64,000 nt of DNA. It comes from Syntrophaceticus sp050949745. GTDB taxonomy: Bacteria > Bacillota > DSM-12270 > Thermacetogeniales > Thermacetogeniaceae. The stretch spans positions 62,001 to 126,000 of the forward strand of contig JBMNGF010000012.1 of assembly GCA_050949745.1 (NCBI GenBank), written 5' to 3'. The notes beneath the pieces were generated by a model. That model was not told where the DNA came from. It worked only from the letters and a program-made list of their open reading frames with translations, and searched no databases. Positions 1 to 8,397 of this stretch are shown here, one piece after another. Both the position numbers and the translations under genes were made by a program. How positions within the stretch are numbered: position 1 is the first letter of the stretch; every line of letters begins with the position of its first letter.

Positions 1-1065
1 TTCACCATAAGATGAGGCCTTCTTCTCCAGTGACTTCTGCAAAGTCTGCCGTGAGAGCACTTGTCCCATGTGTTTACTGATCGCCTCTGGAGATGTCTCT
101 GATGCTACAATCCCTAGTTTATGTTTTTTGAGCAAATCCAGGGCATACTCATATGGTGTAGAGACGATAGCCCTTCCGCAGCCAACCGCATAAGCCAGGG
201 TGCCGCTCACCGCCTGGTCACGATTTGGATAGGGACTGAGATAGACATCGGTCATGTAAAGAAGGTCCCCCAACTCCTCTACATCCAAAAAGTGATTGAT
301 AAACTGCACATGCTTGTCTAATCCCCGTTCAGCACATATCTCGATCAGGCTCTGGCGGTAGCGTTCACCCTCCTTTTCTAATAAAACAGGATGAGTCTTA
401 CCAGCTATCAGATACAGCACATCAGGATGCCTGTCGACAAGTCTCTCTACAGCCTTAATGCCGATCTCCAGTCCTTTACTGGGCCCGATCAGACCGAAGG
501 TGGTGATCAGCTTTCTGCCCGTATACCCGTAAAGCATCTTCAGGCCTTCCCTGTCTTTACGCACAAATGGGGGAACACCATGGGGAATGATGGCTATCTT
601 GTCCCCAGCAACACCATACACACTGTTTAACAGCCTCGCCGAACGCCCGGTCATACAGACTACAGCAGCTGCCTGCCGCGCCAATATCTGCAGAATGACC
701 CTCTGTCCAGCTGTGGGATGAGGTAACACAGTATGGGTTACAAGGAAAAAAGGTTTTTCCAAATGGGCAGCAAAATCGACCACAAATTCGCCGTCAGGCC
801 CACCGAAGATCCCGTACTCGTGCTGGATGATCACCATCTGGATCTGTGGAGAATTGTTGATCCTATGGGCTGCCTTGAGATAATCCTCTTTGGTATTCTG
901 TTTTATTTCACAATAAACCTCCTGAGGATATGTATATTCCTTATCAGAAATGGCTACAATACTGACTTTGTGTCCATCCTTTACCAGACTGTCTCTCAGG
1001 TCCTTCGAAAATGAAGCAAGACCACACTGTCTGGGACTATAAGTGCTCACATTAACAAAATTCAA
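1..1065 (-). CDS. Glycosyltransferase family 1/4-like (partial, 3' end off window)
   Basis: The minus strand is open from 1065 to the window edge (355 codons, no stop), so the C-terminus is missing. The start is TTG at 1065, preceded by GAAGGAG at a good distance. The N-terminus has a Rossmann-like opening (STYSPRQCGLASFSKDL), then IQHEYGIFGG, a GT-B type central segment (IPHGVPPF, ITTFGLIGPSKGLEIGIKAV) and a C-terminal PYPNRDQAVSGTLAYAVGCG block. Together these are the usual signature of GT4-type sugar transferases that use nucleotide sugars. The exact donor and acceptor cannot be told. It is followed on its 5' side by a long gene-free stretch, so it probably has its own promoter. Family assignment is firm, substrate unknown. 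Confidence 0.85.
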   Translation of the reverse strand, partial: MNFVNVSTYSPRQCGLASFSKDLRDSLVKDGHKVSIVAISDKEYTYPQEVYCEIKQNTKEDYLKAAHRINNSPQIQMVIIQHEYGIFGGPDGEFVVDFAAHLEKPFFLVTHTVLPHPTAGQRVILQILARQAAAVVCMTGRSARLLNSVYGVAGDKIAIIPHGVPPFVRKDREGLKMLYGYTGRKLITTFGLIGPSKGLEIGIKAVERLVDRHPDVLYLIAGKTHPVLLEKEGERYRQSLIEICAERGLDKHVQFINHFLDVEELGDLLYMTDVYLSPYPNRDQAVSGTLAYAVGCGRAIVSTPYEYALDLLKKHKLGIVASETSPEAISKHMGQVLSRQTLQKSLEKKASSYGE

Positions 1066-1958
1066 ATCGATCACTCCTTCCGCAACTCTGAAAAAGAAAA
1101 AACGAAACCAATAGAAAAGACCAATGTCCGGAAAAACAGATGACTACAGAATATAGAAGTCAAAACACCGGAGGTCAGATATCATAAACTTGCAGGAACT
1201 GCTGCTGTATTTTCATTAAATGTCATGGATATTAGTAGTGGTGGTAATTCCCTTTGCAATGCAATGGGATAGTCATTTTGCGGATTTCTCGTGCCAGTCG
1301 TACGTTGAGCCGGCTGGCTATCAATGCCATAGGATAGTCATTTTACGGGATTTAACTGAAATGGTGATCAACCGTTTTGAGCTGTTACCGCTATTGGGGA
1401 TATATAGTAGCTAGCTACTACAGTAAAAAATAATCCCCTGGTACATCTTGCACCTCTGTCTAGCAGTATACTGCTCTTAACCTAATTATTCTGCCACGTT
1501 AACAAAGTGGAGTACACAACTATTCGCTTCATGCGAAACACTAGCTACATCTTACCAATAATTAGCTGTTCTGTCAAGATACGAACATCTTGATAATAAT
1601 TTCATAATTTTTTGTTATGCATCACATAAATCAAATAAGACACGCAAAGGCTTGCAGGCATACCTAAACCTAATAATTATATGCTGATTTTCTGTTCGTT
1701 ATGACACTTCCGTTCTAGTTACAATCGTTTCTAATGATTCGAATCATATACTTGAGCAAACACACAGCCGTTGATTTCACTGTAGCATTGGTATTGACCC
1801 TTATAGCAAGAAAGCAGCAGAGACAAGGCATAACACCTTATATCTCTGCTGCATTAGTTGCGATTAGTTGCGCACACCCTGCCTGTCAGTCGTTTGAATA
1901 AAATCCTGCAGTATACATCTTTGTCACCATTTGGCTTTAAAAGAAGGCATATCTTTTC
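1066..1958. other. Gene-free stretch between glycosyltransferase and tRNA cluster
   Basis: No convincing reading frame was found on either strand; the short open frames lack ribosome sites and protein-like composition. It holds an imperfect direct repeat (about 1258-1290 and 1323-1352, both with GGATAGTCATTTT) and a strong hairpin at 1814-1852. The AT-rich middle resembles intergenic DNA. Confidence 0.6.
1814..1852 (-). terminator. Hairpin terminator of the tRNA cluster
   Basis: A perfect 10-bp inverted repeat (GCAGCAGAGA with TCTCTGCTGC) is followed, on the minus strand, by a T-rich tail (TTTCTTG). It lies downstream of the three minus-strand tRNA genes and is the likely end of their transcript. 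Confidence 0.5.
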
Positions 1959-2034
1959 TGGTACGCCCGGAGGGAATCGAACCCCCGACACGCGGTTTAG
2001 GAAACCGCTGCTCTATCCACTGAGCTACGGGCGC
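1959..2034 (-). tRNA. tRNA-Arg(CCT)
   Basis: Cloverleaf with acceptor GCGCCCG / CGGGCGT, D arm TAGCTCAGTGGATAGAGC, anticodon loop TTCCTAA (anticodon CCT) and T arm GGGGGTTCGATTCCCTC. The CCA end is encoded. It is the last of three minus-strand tRNAs sharing the promoter at 2252-2280. Confidence 0.96.
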
Positions 2035-2041
2035 AGAAAAA

Positions 2042-2136
2042 TGGCGGAGAGAGTGGGATTCGAACCCACGAAGCAGGTTTTTACCCGCTTAATCGCTTAG
2101 CAGGCGATCGCCTTCAGCCAACTCGGCCATCTCTCC
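2042..2136 (-). tRNA. tRNA-Ser(GCT)
   Basis: Class II tRNA with a long variable arm. Acceptor GGAGAGA / TCTCTCC, anticodon loop CTGCTAA (anticodon GCT), T arm GTGGGTTCGAATCCCAC, encoded CCA. It is the middle gene of the three-tRNA cluster. Confidence 0.96.
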
Positions 2137-2159
2137 ATCAATATATCAATAATATAAAA

Positions 2160-2236
2160 TGGTGCGCCCGGAGAGATTCGAACCCCCAACCTACAGATCC
2201 GTAGTCTGTCGCTCTATCCAATTGAGCCACGGGCGC
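2160..2236 (-). tRNA. tRNA-Arg(ACG)
   Basis: Acceptor GCGCCCG / CGGGCGC, anticodon stem ACAGA/TCTGT around loop CTACGGA (anticodon ACG, normally deaminated to ICG), T arm GGGGGTTCGAATCTCTC, encoded CCA. It is the first gene after the cluster promoter. Confidence 0.96.
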
Positions 2237-2251
2237 CCTTTGAATGATTTT

Positions 2252-2280
2252 ATTATAGCTGATTGATTTCCCTTCGTCAA
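2252..2280 (-). promoter_or_regulatory. Sigma-A promoter of the tRNA cluster
   Basis: Read on the minus strand: -35 TTGACG (2275-2280), 17-bp spacer, -10 TATAAT (2252-2257), placed about 15 bp before the first tRNA. Confidence 0.8.
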
Positions 2281-2385
2281 CACATCCATCTCGCTTCGTG
2301 TGAGAGAGAAGCAGGGCAGATGGTACAGAGCGGTGAAAAAGGCAAGGGAACGCCGGAGAAAATCGTGTTGCGTTTTTCTTTTGTT

Positions 2386-2667
2386 TTACATGTCCAGCAA
2401 ATCTGAATGGGTTCCTGTCCTTGCCAAAGTCAAAATTAAAAGATCCTGGCTGATTTTATAAATCAACAGCCAATCAGGCTGGATATGACACTCACGGTGT
2501 CCTTTCCAATTGCCGGTCAGCAAGTGATCCCTGTATTTTTCAGGCAATGTTTCATCACGGGCAAGGATACGAATCACATCATCTAGCTCGTGAATCGGCA
2601 ATCCCCGTTTCATAGCCAGCTTATAGTCTTTCTTGAAGCGACTTGTCCAGGTGATTTTGAGCGTCAT
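2386..2667 (-). CDS. YafQ/RelE-family mRNA interferase toxin
   Basis: A 93-residue protein of the RelE/ParE superfamily, YafQ branch, expected to cleave mRNA on the ribosome. Visible family signatures are the N-terminal TSRFKKDYKLAMKRG helix, the LLTGNWKGHRECHIQPDWLLIY core and C-terminal LILTLARTGTHSDLL. In the YafQ family the His and Asp residues in HIQPDW and the C-terminal THSDLF motif are important; here the final Phe is replaced by Leu. It overlaps its antitoxin by 4 bp (ATGA), the usual sign of translational coupling in these pairs. It sits next to tRNA genes and a phage remnant, which suggests mobile DNA. Confidence 0.92.
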   Translation of the reverse strand: MTLKITWTSRFKKDYKLAMKRGLPIHELDDVIRILARDETLPEKYRDHLLTGNWKGHRECHIQPDWLLIYKISQDLLILTLARTGTHSDLLDM

Positions 2668-2939
2668 TGCTTAAGCTTCCTAAGAACATCTTCAATATTC
2701 GTATAACCTACAGCATCTGGATCTTGAGCTATTCTTTCAGATTCCAATAAGGCTAGAAGTGTTTCCTGATTCGGCTGATCCACTTTTATTTCAAAAGGAA
2801 AGCCACCAGTACGAACAGCTTGTCTCAAAAAAACGTTGATGGCCGTTGTAAGATTCATTCCCAATTCTTGAAACAGCGCTTCACTTTCCTGCTTAATCTG
2901 TTTATCCATACGAACGCTAAAATTTGTCGTTTCAGCCAT
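2664..2939 (-). CDS. RelB/DinJ-family antitoxin
   Basis: A 91-residue antitoxin with an N-terminal ribbon-helix-helix DNA-binding domain (TNFSVRMDKQIKQESEALFQ, then LGMNLTTAINVFLRQAV) and a C-terminal toxin-binding tail. It should bind the YafQ toxin encoded immediately downstream and repress the shared promoter. I place the start at ATG 2939 because AAGGAGG ends 9 bases upstream; the in-frame GTG at 2948 overlaps that ribosome site. The stop overlaps the toxin start by 4 bp. Confidence 0.92.
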   Translation of the reverse strand: MAETTNFSVRMDKQIKQESEALFQELGMNLTTAINVFLRQAVRTGGFPFEIKVDQPNQETLLALLESERIAQDPDAVGYTNIEDVLRKLKQ

Positions 2940-3002
2940 CGTGCTCACCTCCTTCTTTTAAGAAGATTATACAGCGAAAGCAATGCAATGTCAACTCAAA
3001 AT

Positions 3003-3180
3003 GCATCTTTTAGATTGATTCTGGAATAAAACCAGTCCTCGTTCATCGTAGACAGAACCTGAGTCACTTCCCTCATTTCTGAACGCCCGATCGAGTGCCA
3101 TGATGAGAGCCACGACCCCGTCAAACCGTTCGGTCGATTTTTCTTTGTCCGATCAATAAAGCCGTAATGCACGACATTGC
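3003..3180 (-). pseudogene. Phage terminase large-subunit C-terminal remnant
   Basis: On the minus strand about 3003-3150 reads as the tail typical of phage terminase large subunits: KSTERFDGVVALIMALDRAF, then SVYDERGL. The next segment upstream (NVVHYGFIDRTK) is in another frame, and no start or full-length gene remains. This is what survives of a prophage or phage-like element, next to tRNA-Ser(TGA). Frame and homology were judged by eye. Confidence 0.65.
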
Positions 3181-3341
3181 CCTCGGTCGTAAGAAGAGAT
3201 TCGTGTAGATGGTTTCAAAGTAAAATCCGCGAGGCAAAAACAGAGCACCAAACGAGCAATATTAATATTAGCCCCATTTGCACCTTTTCGTTTATCTGCT
3301 TCCTTTGTGAAACCCCTGATTTATCAGCATTTCAAGACAAC

Positions 3342-3385
3342 AAAAAAGAACGTAGAGGATTATATCCGTTTCTACGTTCTTTTTT
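3342..3385 (-). terminator. Terminator of tRNA-Ser(TGA)
   Basis: Inverted repeat AAGAACGTAGA (3346-3356) with TCTACGTTCTT (3371-3381), followed on the minus strand by a T run and flanked by A runs on the other side, so it can act in both directions. Confidence 0.85.
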
Positions 3386-3474
3386 GGCGGAGGGGGTGGG
3401 ATTCGAACCCACGGAACCCGTGAGAGTTCAACGGTTTTCAAGACCGCCTCCTTCAACCGCTCGGACACCCCTCC
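3385..3474 (-). tRNA. tRNA-Ser(TGA)
   Basis: Class II tRNA with long variable arm. Acceptor GGAGGGG / CCCCTCC, anticodon loop CTTGAAA (anticodon TGA), T arm GTGGGTTCGAATCCCAC, encoded CCA. Confidence 0.96.
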
Positions 3475-3505
3475 ACAAGGCAATATGCCTCAAAGATCGA
3501 ATAAC

Positions 3506-3536
3506 AGTATAGCACACAGCATCAGACAACTGTCAA
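3506..3536 (-). promoter_or_regulatory. Promoter of tRNA-Ser(TGA)
   Basis: Minus strand: -35 TTGACA (3531-3536), 19-bp spacer, and an extended -10 TGCTATACT (core 3506-3511). The long spacer is compensated by the TGn extension. Confidence 0.65.
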
Positions 3537-3599
3537 TTTGAGCTTTTTAACCGAACCAAGGGTCCAACCCCGACTGATCGGTCGAAACAAAACCCCCTT

Positions 3600-3868
3600 C
3601 CCCTGGTTATAACTGCCGTCCCCCCCCCGTAATGACTAATCACCAATTACTAACAGATGTCGGAAAAATGAAGCCGAAAACCAGATGTCTGAAATGACAT
3701 CTTATCCTTTTCCAACAACCAACGACAACTACCAACCGGAAAAGCAGAAGTCAGAAACCAGAGGTCAGAAGCCTGAAAGGCCAGACTGTCTTGGACAATC
3801 TTCCGCCCGAACACCTTTCTCCAACGACTAACGACTAACCACCAACCACTAACAATTAACCACCAACT
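3600..3868. repeat. Dispersed low-complexity repeat, copy 1 (GGTTAGT/CTTCTGAC family)
   Basis: The tRNA-Ser to serS gap is filled with short permuted motifs: ACCAACCACTAAC-like units and GAAGTCAGAA-like units. Read on the minus strand, about 3730-3815 is nearly the same as 40311-40385 (shared AATTGTCCAAGACAGTCTGG-like core, then CTTCTGACCTCTGGTTTC). No coding potential. Confidence 0.75.
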
Positions 3869-5139
3869 ATAACATCTATCCCCATGTATGGCCGCAGTGC
3901 TTCCGGTACGACCACTGAGCCATCCTCCTGCTGGTAATTCTCCAAAACAGCAGCTAATGTGCGTCCAATAGCTAATCCTGAACCGTTGAGTGTATGTACA
4001 AAGCGGGGTTTTGCTCCTTGTTCAGGCCGGTAGCGGATATTGGCACGCCTTGCCTGGAAGTCCTCAAAATTACTGCAGGATGAGATCTCCCGATAGGTGC
4101 CTGCTGCAGGGAACCAGACCTCCAGGTCGTAGGTTTTTGCCGCAGAAAAGCCCAAATCACCTGTGGAGAGGGTGACCACCCGGTAAGGCAGCTTCAACCG
4201 GCGCAGTACTTCCTCAGCATCATTGAGCAGTTTCTCTAATTCAAGGTATGAATCCTCAGGTGTAGTGAATTTAACCAATTCCACTTTATTAAACTGGTGC
4301 TGTCTGATCAGTCCTCTGGTATCACGCCCAGCAGCACCTGCTTCAGCTCTGAAGCAGGCTGTATAGGCGGTATGGTAAATAGGCAGTGCCTCCTCAGGCA
4401 GAATCTCTGAGCTGTAAAGATTTGTTACAGGAACCTCTGCCGTAGGGATCAGGAACAGATCATCCTTTTCACATAAAAAAAGGTCCTCTTCAAATTTAGG
4501 GAGCTGCCCTGTACCGGTCATCGTTTGGCGGTTAACCAGGAATGGAGGGAATACTTCTGTATAGCCATGCTCAGTTGAATGCAGATCAAGCATAAAGTTG
4601 ACCAGTGCACGCTCCAGTTTCGCCCCCCATCCTTTGAGCACAGTAAACCGTGCGGTAGCCAGCTTCACACCCCGTTCAAAATCCAGCAGGTCTAATCCTT
4701 CACCTATATCCCAGTGTGGAAGTGGTGTAAAGCTGAATTTTGGTGGTTCTCCTTCTATCCGCAGGACAACATTGTCCTCCTCATCACTCCCTACAGGCAC
4801 TGTTTCATGAGGAATATTGGGGATCATGAGCATATTCTGATTCAACTTATCTTCAAGATCTGCCAACTGCTGGTCCATCTCCTTAATCTGACTGGAAATC
4901 CCCCGCACCTCATCCATAATCTGTGTGGCATCCTGTTTGGCCGCTTTGAGCTTCCCCACCTCCTGGGAAAGGGTATTGCGCCTGTTTTTCAGGTTCTCAC
5001 TTTCAGCAATGAGGCTGCGCCGTTCTTGATCAACGTCCAGCAGCTGTTCCAAATCAAAATCATTGTTGCGCTTATCAAGTGCCTCTTGGACAGTTTTCTG
5101 ATGACTGCGGATAAACTTCAGATCTAACAAGTGTTTCAC
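3856..5139 (-). CDS. serS: Seryl-tRNA synthetase
   Basis: A 427-residue class IIa aminoacyl-tRNA synthetase that charges tRNA-Ser and also tRNA-Sec, the first step of selenocysteine synthesis. The N-terminal ~110 residues form the long antiparallel coiled coil that grips the tRNA variable arm. The catalytic core shows motif 2 (FRAEAGAAGRDTRGLIRQHQ) and motif 3 (GSGLAIGRTLAAVLENYQ). Normal length. Its placement behind the aminotransferase and serA suggests it is the last gene of the serine T-box operon, which would tie expression to uncharged tRNA-Ser. A hairpin (5268-5312) lies between serA and serS, so partial termination or an extra promoter there is possible. Confidence 0.97.
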   Translation of the reverse strand: MKHLLDLKFIRSHQKTVQEALDKRNNDFDLEQLLDVDQERRSLIAESENLKNRRNTLSQEVGKLKAAKQDATQIMDEVRGISSQIKEMDQQLADLEDKLNQNMLMIPNIPHETVPVGSDEEDNVVLRIEGEPPKFSFTPLPHWDIGEGLDLLDFERGVKLATARFTVLKGWGAKLERALVNFMLDLHSTEHGYTEVFPPFLVNRQTMTGTGQLPKFEEDLFLCEKDDLFLIPTAEVPVTNLYSSEILPEEALPIYHTAYTACFRAEAGAAGRDTRGLIRQHQFNKVELVKFTTPEDSYLELEKLLNDAEEVLRRLKLPYRVVTLSTGDLGFSAAKTYDLEVWFPAAGTYREISSCSNFEDFQARRANIRYRPEQGAKPRFVHTLNGSGLAIGRTLAAVLENYQQEDGSVVVPEALRPYMGIDVIVGG

Positions 5140-5267
5140 CCTTTCGGAACTGTTTTCTACAATATCTATCCAGAATCCGTACCAGAGTTTCCTAATTCCT
5201 GGACAGAGGGTGCCACAGCGTATAACAGGCGCTGTTTAACCCCTCATCTGATTGAAGCAAGAATGCA

Positions 5268-5312
5268 AGTTCAGCCCCACCCTAAAAAACATCAGGTAGG
5301 GCTGACTTTTAT
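5268..5312 (-). terminator. Hairpin between serA and serS
   Basis: Immediately after the serA stop the minus strand reads TCAGCCCTACC, a T-rich loop and GGGTGGGGCTGA, a strong stem with no clear U run after it. It could be a weak terminator, a processing site or an RNA stabiliser. Confidence 0.4.
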
Positions 5313-5313
5313 C

Positions 5314-6918
5314 CTACATATTGACTACCTTAACACTCACCAACTTGCCAGAATTACGCAGTTTAGTCAATGTTCCTTCCTCAGCAGGTGAGTCTATGTT
5401 CAGAACCATCATAGCTTCCTCATCCTTTGTTTTACGGGCTACCTGCATCATCGCTATGTTTACATTATCCTCACCCAAGACCGATGCCAAAAACCCGACT
5501 ACTCCCGGACGGTCATACTGCTCTACAAAGAGCATATGAGGGGTAGGAACAACATCGATCTGGTACTGGTTCATCCGAACGATGTGGGGGCTCTCATCCC
5601 AGGCCAGTGTACCGGCATATTCCGCTTTTGTCCCATTCCCTGCGCAAACAACAGAAATCAGGCTCACATGCCCCGATGCACTTGCCTCATCAAGGCGTTC
5701 ACTGACCTTGAGGCCGCGGTTTTCGGCAAGCCAGTTGGCATTGACCAGATTAACACTGTCCCCCATAACAGGAGAGAGCAGTCCCTTCAAAAAGGCTAGG
5801 GTAATGATTCCCGTTTCCTTTTTGGCGATTTCTCCATGGTAAGTGATCTCTACCCTTTCTAGGGGCACACTTTCCAGCTGGTAGTAAAGCTTCCCTAGAT
5901 ACTCAGCCAATTCCAGTATTGGTCTCATGGTATCGATCTCTTCACCCAGTAGACAGGGGATATTTACTGTATTGGGAACGATCTCTCCTTTAAGAGCAGC
6001 CAGCACATAACGTGCCAGATCAGTACCTACCCGGCGCTGGGCCTCATAGGTAGTAGCACCCAGATGGGGAGTGACCACAACATTGTCAAATTCTACAAGG
6101 GGGTTGTCTGTACAGGGCTCTTTGCTGAAAACATCAAGGCCAGCACTGGCCACAATACCCTCTTGCAAGGCCCAGGCTAGGGCCTCTTCATTGATAATCC
6201 CACCCCTGGCGCAGTTGACGACACGCACACCCTTTTTGGCAATCTGGAACTGCTCCTTGCCGATCATACCGATGGTCTCCTCGGTTTTGGGGGTATGTAC
6301 TGTTATGAAATCTGATTGGCGCACCAGATCATTTAAGGTTTCTATTCGCTCTGCTCCAAAGCGCTTAAAGCGCTCTAATGGAATATATGGGTCATAAGCT
6401 ATCACCCGCATATTGAAAGCCTTGAGGCGAGTCGCCACAAAGGAACCGATCCTTCCCAAACCAACAATTCCTACTGTTTTCCCATATAGTTCACTGCCCA
6501 TAAAGCGGCTCCTCCCCCAACCACCGTTTTTGATGGTTTGGTGGGCCTGGGGAAGATTCCTGGCAGATGCCAGCATTAAAGCGATGGTCTGCTCCCCGGC
6601 GGAAAAGCTGTTACTGTCCGGGGTGTTCACAACCACAATTCCCTGGCGTGTGGCGGCATCCAAATTAATATTATCTACCCCATTTCCGGCACGGCCAACC
6701 ACTTTCAGCCGTTTTCCCCTTTTAATAACCTCTTCTGTTACCTTGGGGATACTGCGCACGATCAGGGCATCATAATTTTCAATAATTTCTTCTAATTCAG
6801 GCTGTGTGATCCCTATCCTCAGATCCACATCAGCCTCAGCCTTGAGCATCTCCAAGGCATCGTCAACTATTTTGTCACCGACAATAATTTTCGGTCTTTC
6901 CTTCATTTTCTTCATCAT
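5314..6918 (-). CDS. serA: D-3-phosphoglycerate dehydrogenase (ACT type)
   Basis: A 534-residue enzyme for the first step of serine synthesis, oxidising 3-phosphoglycerate to 3-phosphohydroxypyruvate with NAD. Seen in order: substrate domain (VGRAGNGVDNINLDAA), NAD fold (VGIVGLGRIGSFVATRLKAF), catalytic Arg in NCARGGIINEEAL, acidic residue in LDVFSKEP and catalytic His in VVVTPHLGATTYEAQ. The allosteric substrate-binding domain follows, then a C-terminal ACT domain (YDRPGVVGFLASVLGEDNVN) that usually senses serine. This is the long (type 1) architecture. It starts 4 bp after the aminotransferase stop, so the two are coupled; ATG codons at 6918 and 6915, and another four codons in, make the exact start uncertain. 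Regulation is expected through the upstream T-box. Confidence 0.97.
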   Translation of the reverse strand: MMKKMKERPKIIVGDKIVDDALEMLKAEADVDLRIGITQPELEEIIENYDALIVRSIPKVTEEVIKRGKRLKVVGRAGNGVDNINLDAATRQGIVVVNTPDSNSFSAGEQTIALMLASARNLPQAHQTIKNGGWGRSRFMGSELYGKTVGIVGLGRIGSFVATRLKAFNMRVIAYDPYIPLERFKRFGAERIETLNDLVRQSDFITVHTPKTEETIGMIGKEQFQIAKKGVRVVNCARGGIINEEALAWALQEGIVASAGLDVFSKEPCTDNPLVEFDNVVVTPHLGATTYEAQRRVGTDLARYVLAALKGEIVPNTVNIPCLLGEEIDTMRPILELAEYLGKLYYQLESVPLERVEITYHGEIAKKETGIITLAFLKGLLSPVMGDSVNLVNANWLAENRGLKVSERLDEASASGHVSLISVVCAGNGTKAEYAGTLAWDESPHIVRMNQYQIDVVPTPHMLFVEQYDRPGVVGFLASVLGEDNVNIAMMQVARKTKDEEAMMVLNIDSPAEEGTLTKLRNSGKLVSVKVVNM

Positions 6919-6922
6919 CCTT

Positions 6923-8080
6923 TCAGGCTATAGCATTCATGGCCACTTCCTGTGCAGCTGTGACACCCTGCCCTAAGTTCACCTCTAAGCCATTGATAGC
7001 TAAAGACATTTCCAGGGCAGCCAGTACTGTTAATATATCCAGTTCTTGCACATAACCCAGGTGGCCAATACGAAAGATCTTGTTTTTCAGCTGATTCTGA
7101 CCCCCGGCAACCACCACTTTAAACCTCTCCCTGAGTGTGGAACGAATGGTGTCCGCTTCAATTCCTGAAGGCGCCAGAACTGCAGTAACAGCACTGGAAG
7201 ACACAGCGTCTGCTGCCAGTAACTCTAACCCCAGGGCACTGACCCCAGCCCTCACCATATCTCTGAGCAGCCTGTGTCTGGCAATGACTTGAGGCAAACC
7301 CTCACTTTCAATTAGCTTCAAAGACTCTGCCAAAGCGTTCAGCTGAGGAATAGCCGGAGTATAAGGTGTTTGACCATTTTCAGCATATTTTCTTGCAACT
7401 AAAATATCCCAATAAAAACGAGCATTAGTGCATTTTTCCGCTGCTTCCCAAGCTCTCTCATTCACTGAGATGATGGAAAGTCCTGGTGGGATCATAAAGC
7501 TCTTCTGGGAACCAGCTACTACAACATCCAGGTTCCAGGCATCGGTTTCCAGCTCCATGGCCCCCAGGCCACTTACCGAATCAACGATGAAAAGAGCCGG
7601 GTGATCCCCTAATGCCTTTCTTAATTTCGGCAGGTCATTGGTCACTCCTGTTGATGTTTCATTATGAGTGACAAAGACTGCTTTTATCTCTTTATTAGTA
7701 TCCTTTTTTATGACATCTGCCAGCAGATCCGGATCAGCTGCTGTCCCCCAAGGAAAATCAATCTTCTCTACAACTGCACCGAAGATCTCACAGATTTTTG
7801 CAAAGCGGTCACCAAAGTTGCCGATAGAGACAACAACAACCTTTTCCCCCGGAGAGATAAAGTTTACTACTGCTGCCTCCATTCCCCCGGTACCGGCGGA
7901 AGGAAAAATTATTACATCATTTTTCGTGCGAAAAACCTCTTTTAGTCCCTCAGTCAGTCCAGCAAAAAGTTCTTTGAATTCCGGTCCCCGATGGTTGATC
8001 ATCGGTTTCGCCATTTCCCGTAAAACATTGGGAGGGACAGGTGTAGGACCGGGCAGCATCAAATATTGTTTTTCCTCCAT
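6923..8080 (-). CDS. Class V aminotransferase (phosphoserine/alanine-glyoxylate type)
   Basis: A 385-residue PLP enzyme of the serine-pyruvate/alanine-glyoxylate family. The N-terminus has the hallmark MLPGPTPVPPNVL and MINHRGPEF. The PLP lysine is in VVVAGSQKSFMIPPGLS, and the PLP-ring aspartate region reads FIVDSVSGLGAMELETD. Start ATG 8080 is chosen because AAAAAGGAGG lies 6 bases upstream; the open frame extends 18 codons further but into the T-box terminator. Since it is the first gene of an operon with serA and serS, I infer it supplies the transamination step of serine synthesis (3-phosphohydroxypyruvate to phosphoserine), a role played by this family in lineages lacking classical SerC. 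An alternative is glycine-glyoxylate or serine-pyruvate exchange linked to glycine metabolism. Confidence 0.9.
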   Translation of the reverse strand: MEEKQYLMLPGPTPVPPNVLREMAKPMINHRGPEFKELFAGLTEGLKEVFRTKNDVIIFPSAGTGGMEAAVVNFISPGEKVVVVSIGNFGDRFAKICEIFGAVVEKIDFPWGTAADPDLLADVIKKDTNKEIKAVFVTHNETSTGVTNDLPKLRKALGDHPALFIVDSVSGLGAMELETDAWNLDVVVAGSQKSFMIPPGLSIISVNERAWEAAEKCTNARFYWDILVARKYAENGQTPYTPAIPQLNALAESLKLIESEGLPQVIARHRLLRDMVRAGVSALGLELLAADAVSSSAVTAVLAPSGIEADTIRSTLRERFKVVVAGGQNQLKNKIFRIGHLGYVQELDILTVLAALEMSLAINGLEVNLGQGVTAAQEVAMNAIA

Positions 8081-8107
8081 TTTGAGATCCTCCTTTTTAG
8101 ATCCTAC

Positions 8108-8392
8108 TGATATAATATAAAACTCCCGCCCCACTCAAGGGACGGGAGTTGATACCCGCGTTGCCACCCAAATTAATGACAGAATATACTTCCTAATTCT
8201 GACATCCTCTCTAACAGTCTCTAACAGAACTACCTGTGCTTTTTTGCCCTGCACTGCACTGCAGGTTTTCAAAGCATGCTCCAGGGTGGATTCGGTCTGC
8301 CCTCCTGCCGGCTTACACCAACCGCCAACTCTCTGTGAGGCCGGACAGACTTACTGGTCCCCTTCTCAGCCAATAACTATCTTTTTAATTAT
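8108..8392 (-). promoter_or_regulatory. T-box leader, serine (UCC) specifier
   Basis: Minus-strand leader with the T-box hallmarks: stem I distal AGAGAG and GGTGTAAGCCGG, a specifier region CCGAATCCACCCTGGAGC with UCC (8288-8290) as the likely serine codon, and the T-box sequence GGGTGGCAACGCGGG (8152-8168). An intrinsic terminator follows (ACTCCCG / CGGGAGT with T run, 8112-8150). Uncharged tRNA-Ser should stabilise the antiterminator and switch on the aminotransferase-serA-serS operon. Confidence 0.93.
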
Positions 8393-8397
8393 GGGTC

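Noticed and set aside
121..1014. Three plus-strand open frames at 121-321, 391-630 and 733-1014
   Set aside because: They are antisense to a continuous glycosyltransferase on the minus strand that has clear family motifs.
1258..1352. Imperfect direct repeat GGATAGTCATTTT as a possible integration site
   Set aside because: The copies are short and diverged and there is no integrase or gene between them.
1220..1414. Short plus-strand open frame in the first gap
   Set aside because: No ribosome site, low-complexity start and it overlaps the imperfect direct repeat; no family recognised.
1858..2100. Plus-strand open frame across the tRNA genes, with a typical 'GGNRTPDTRFRKPLLYPLSY' string
   Set aside because: This is the well-known false translation of antisense tRNA sequence.
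3177..3512. Open frames overlapping tRNA-Ser(TGA)
   Set aside because: Both are translations of the tRNA gene and its terminator.
5140..5313. A second T-box before serS
   Set aside because: There is a hairpin and a GGCACCCT-like string but no specifier loop, no AGAGAG/GGTG stem I signatures and no canonical T-box sequence.
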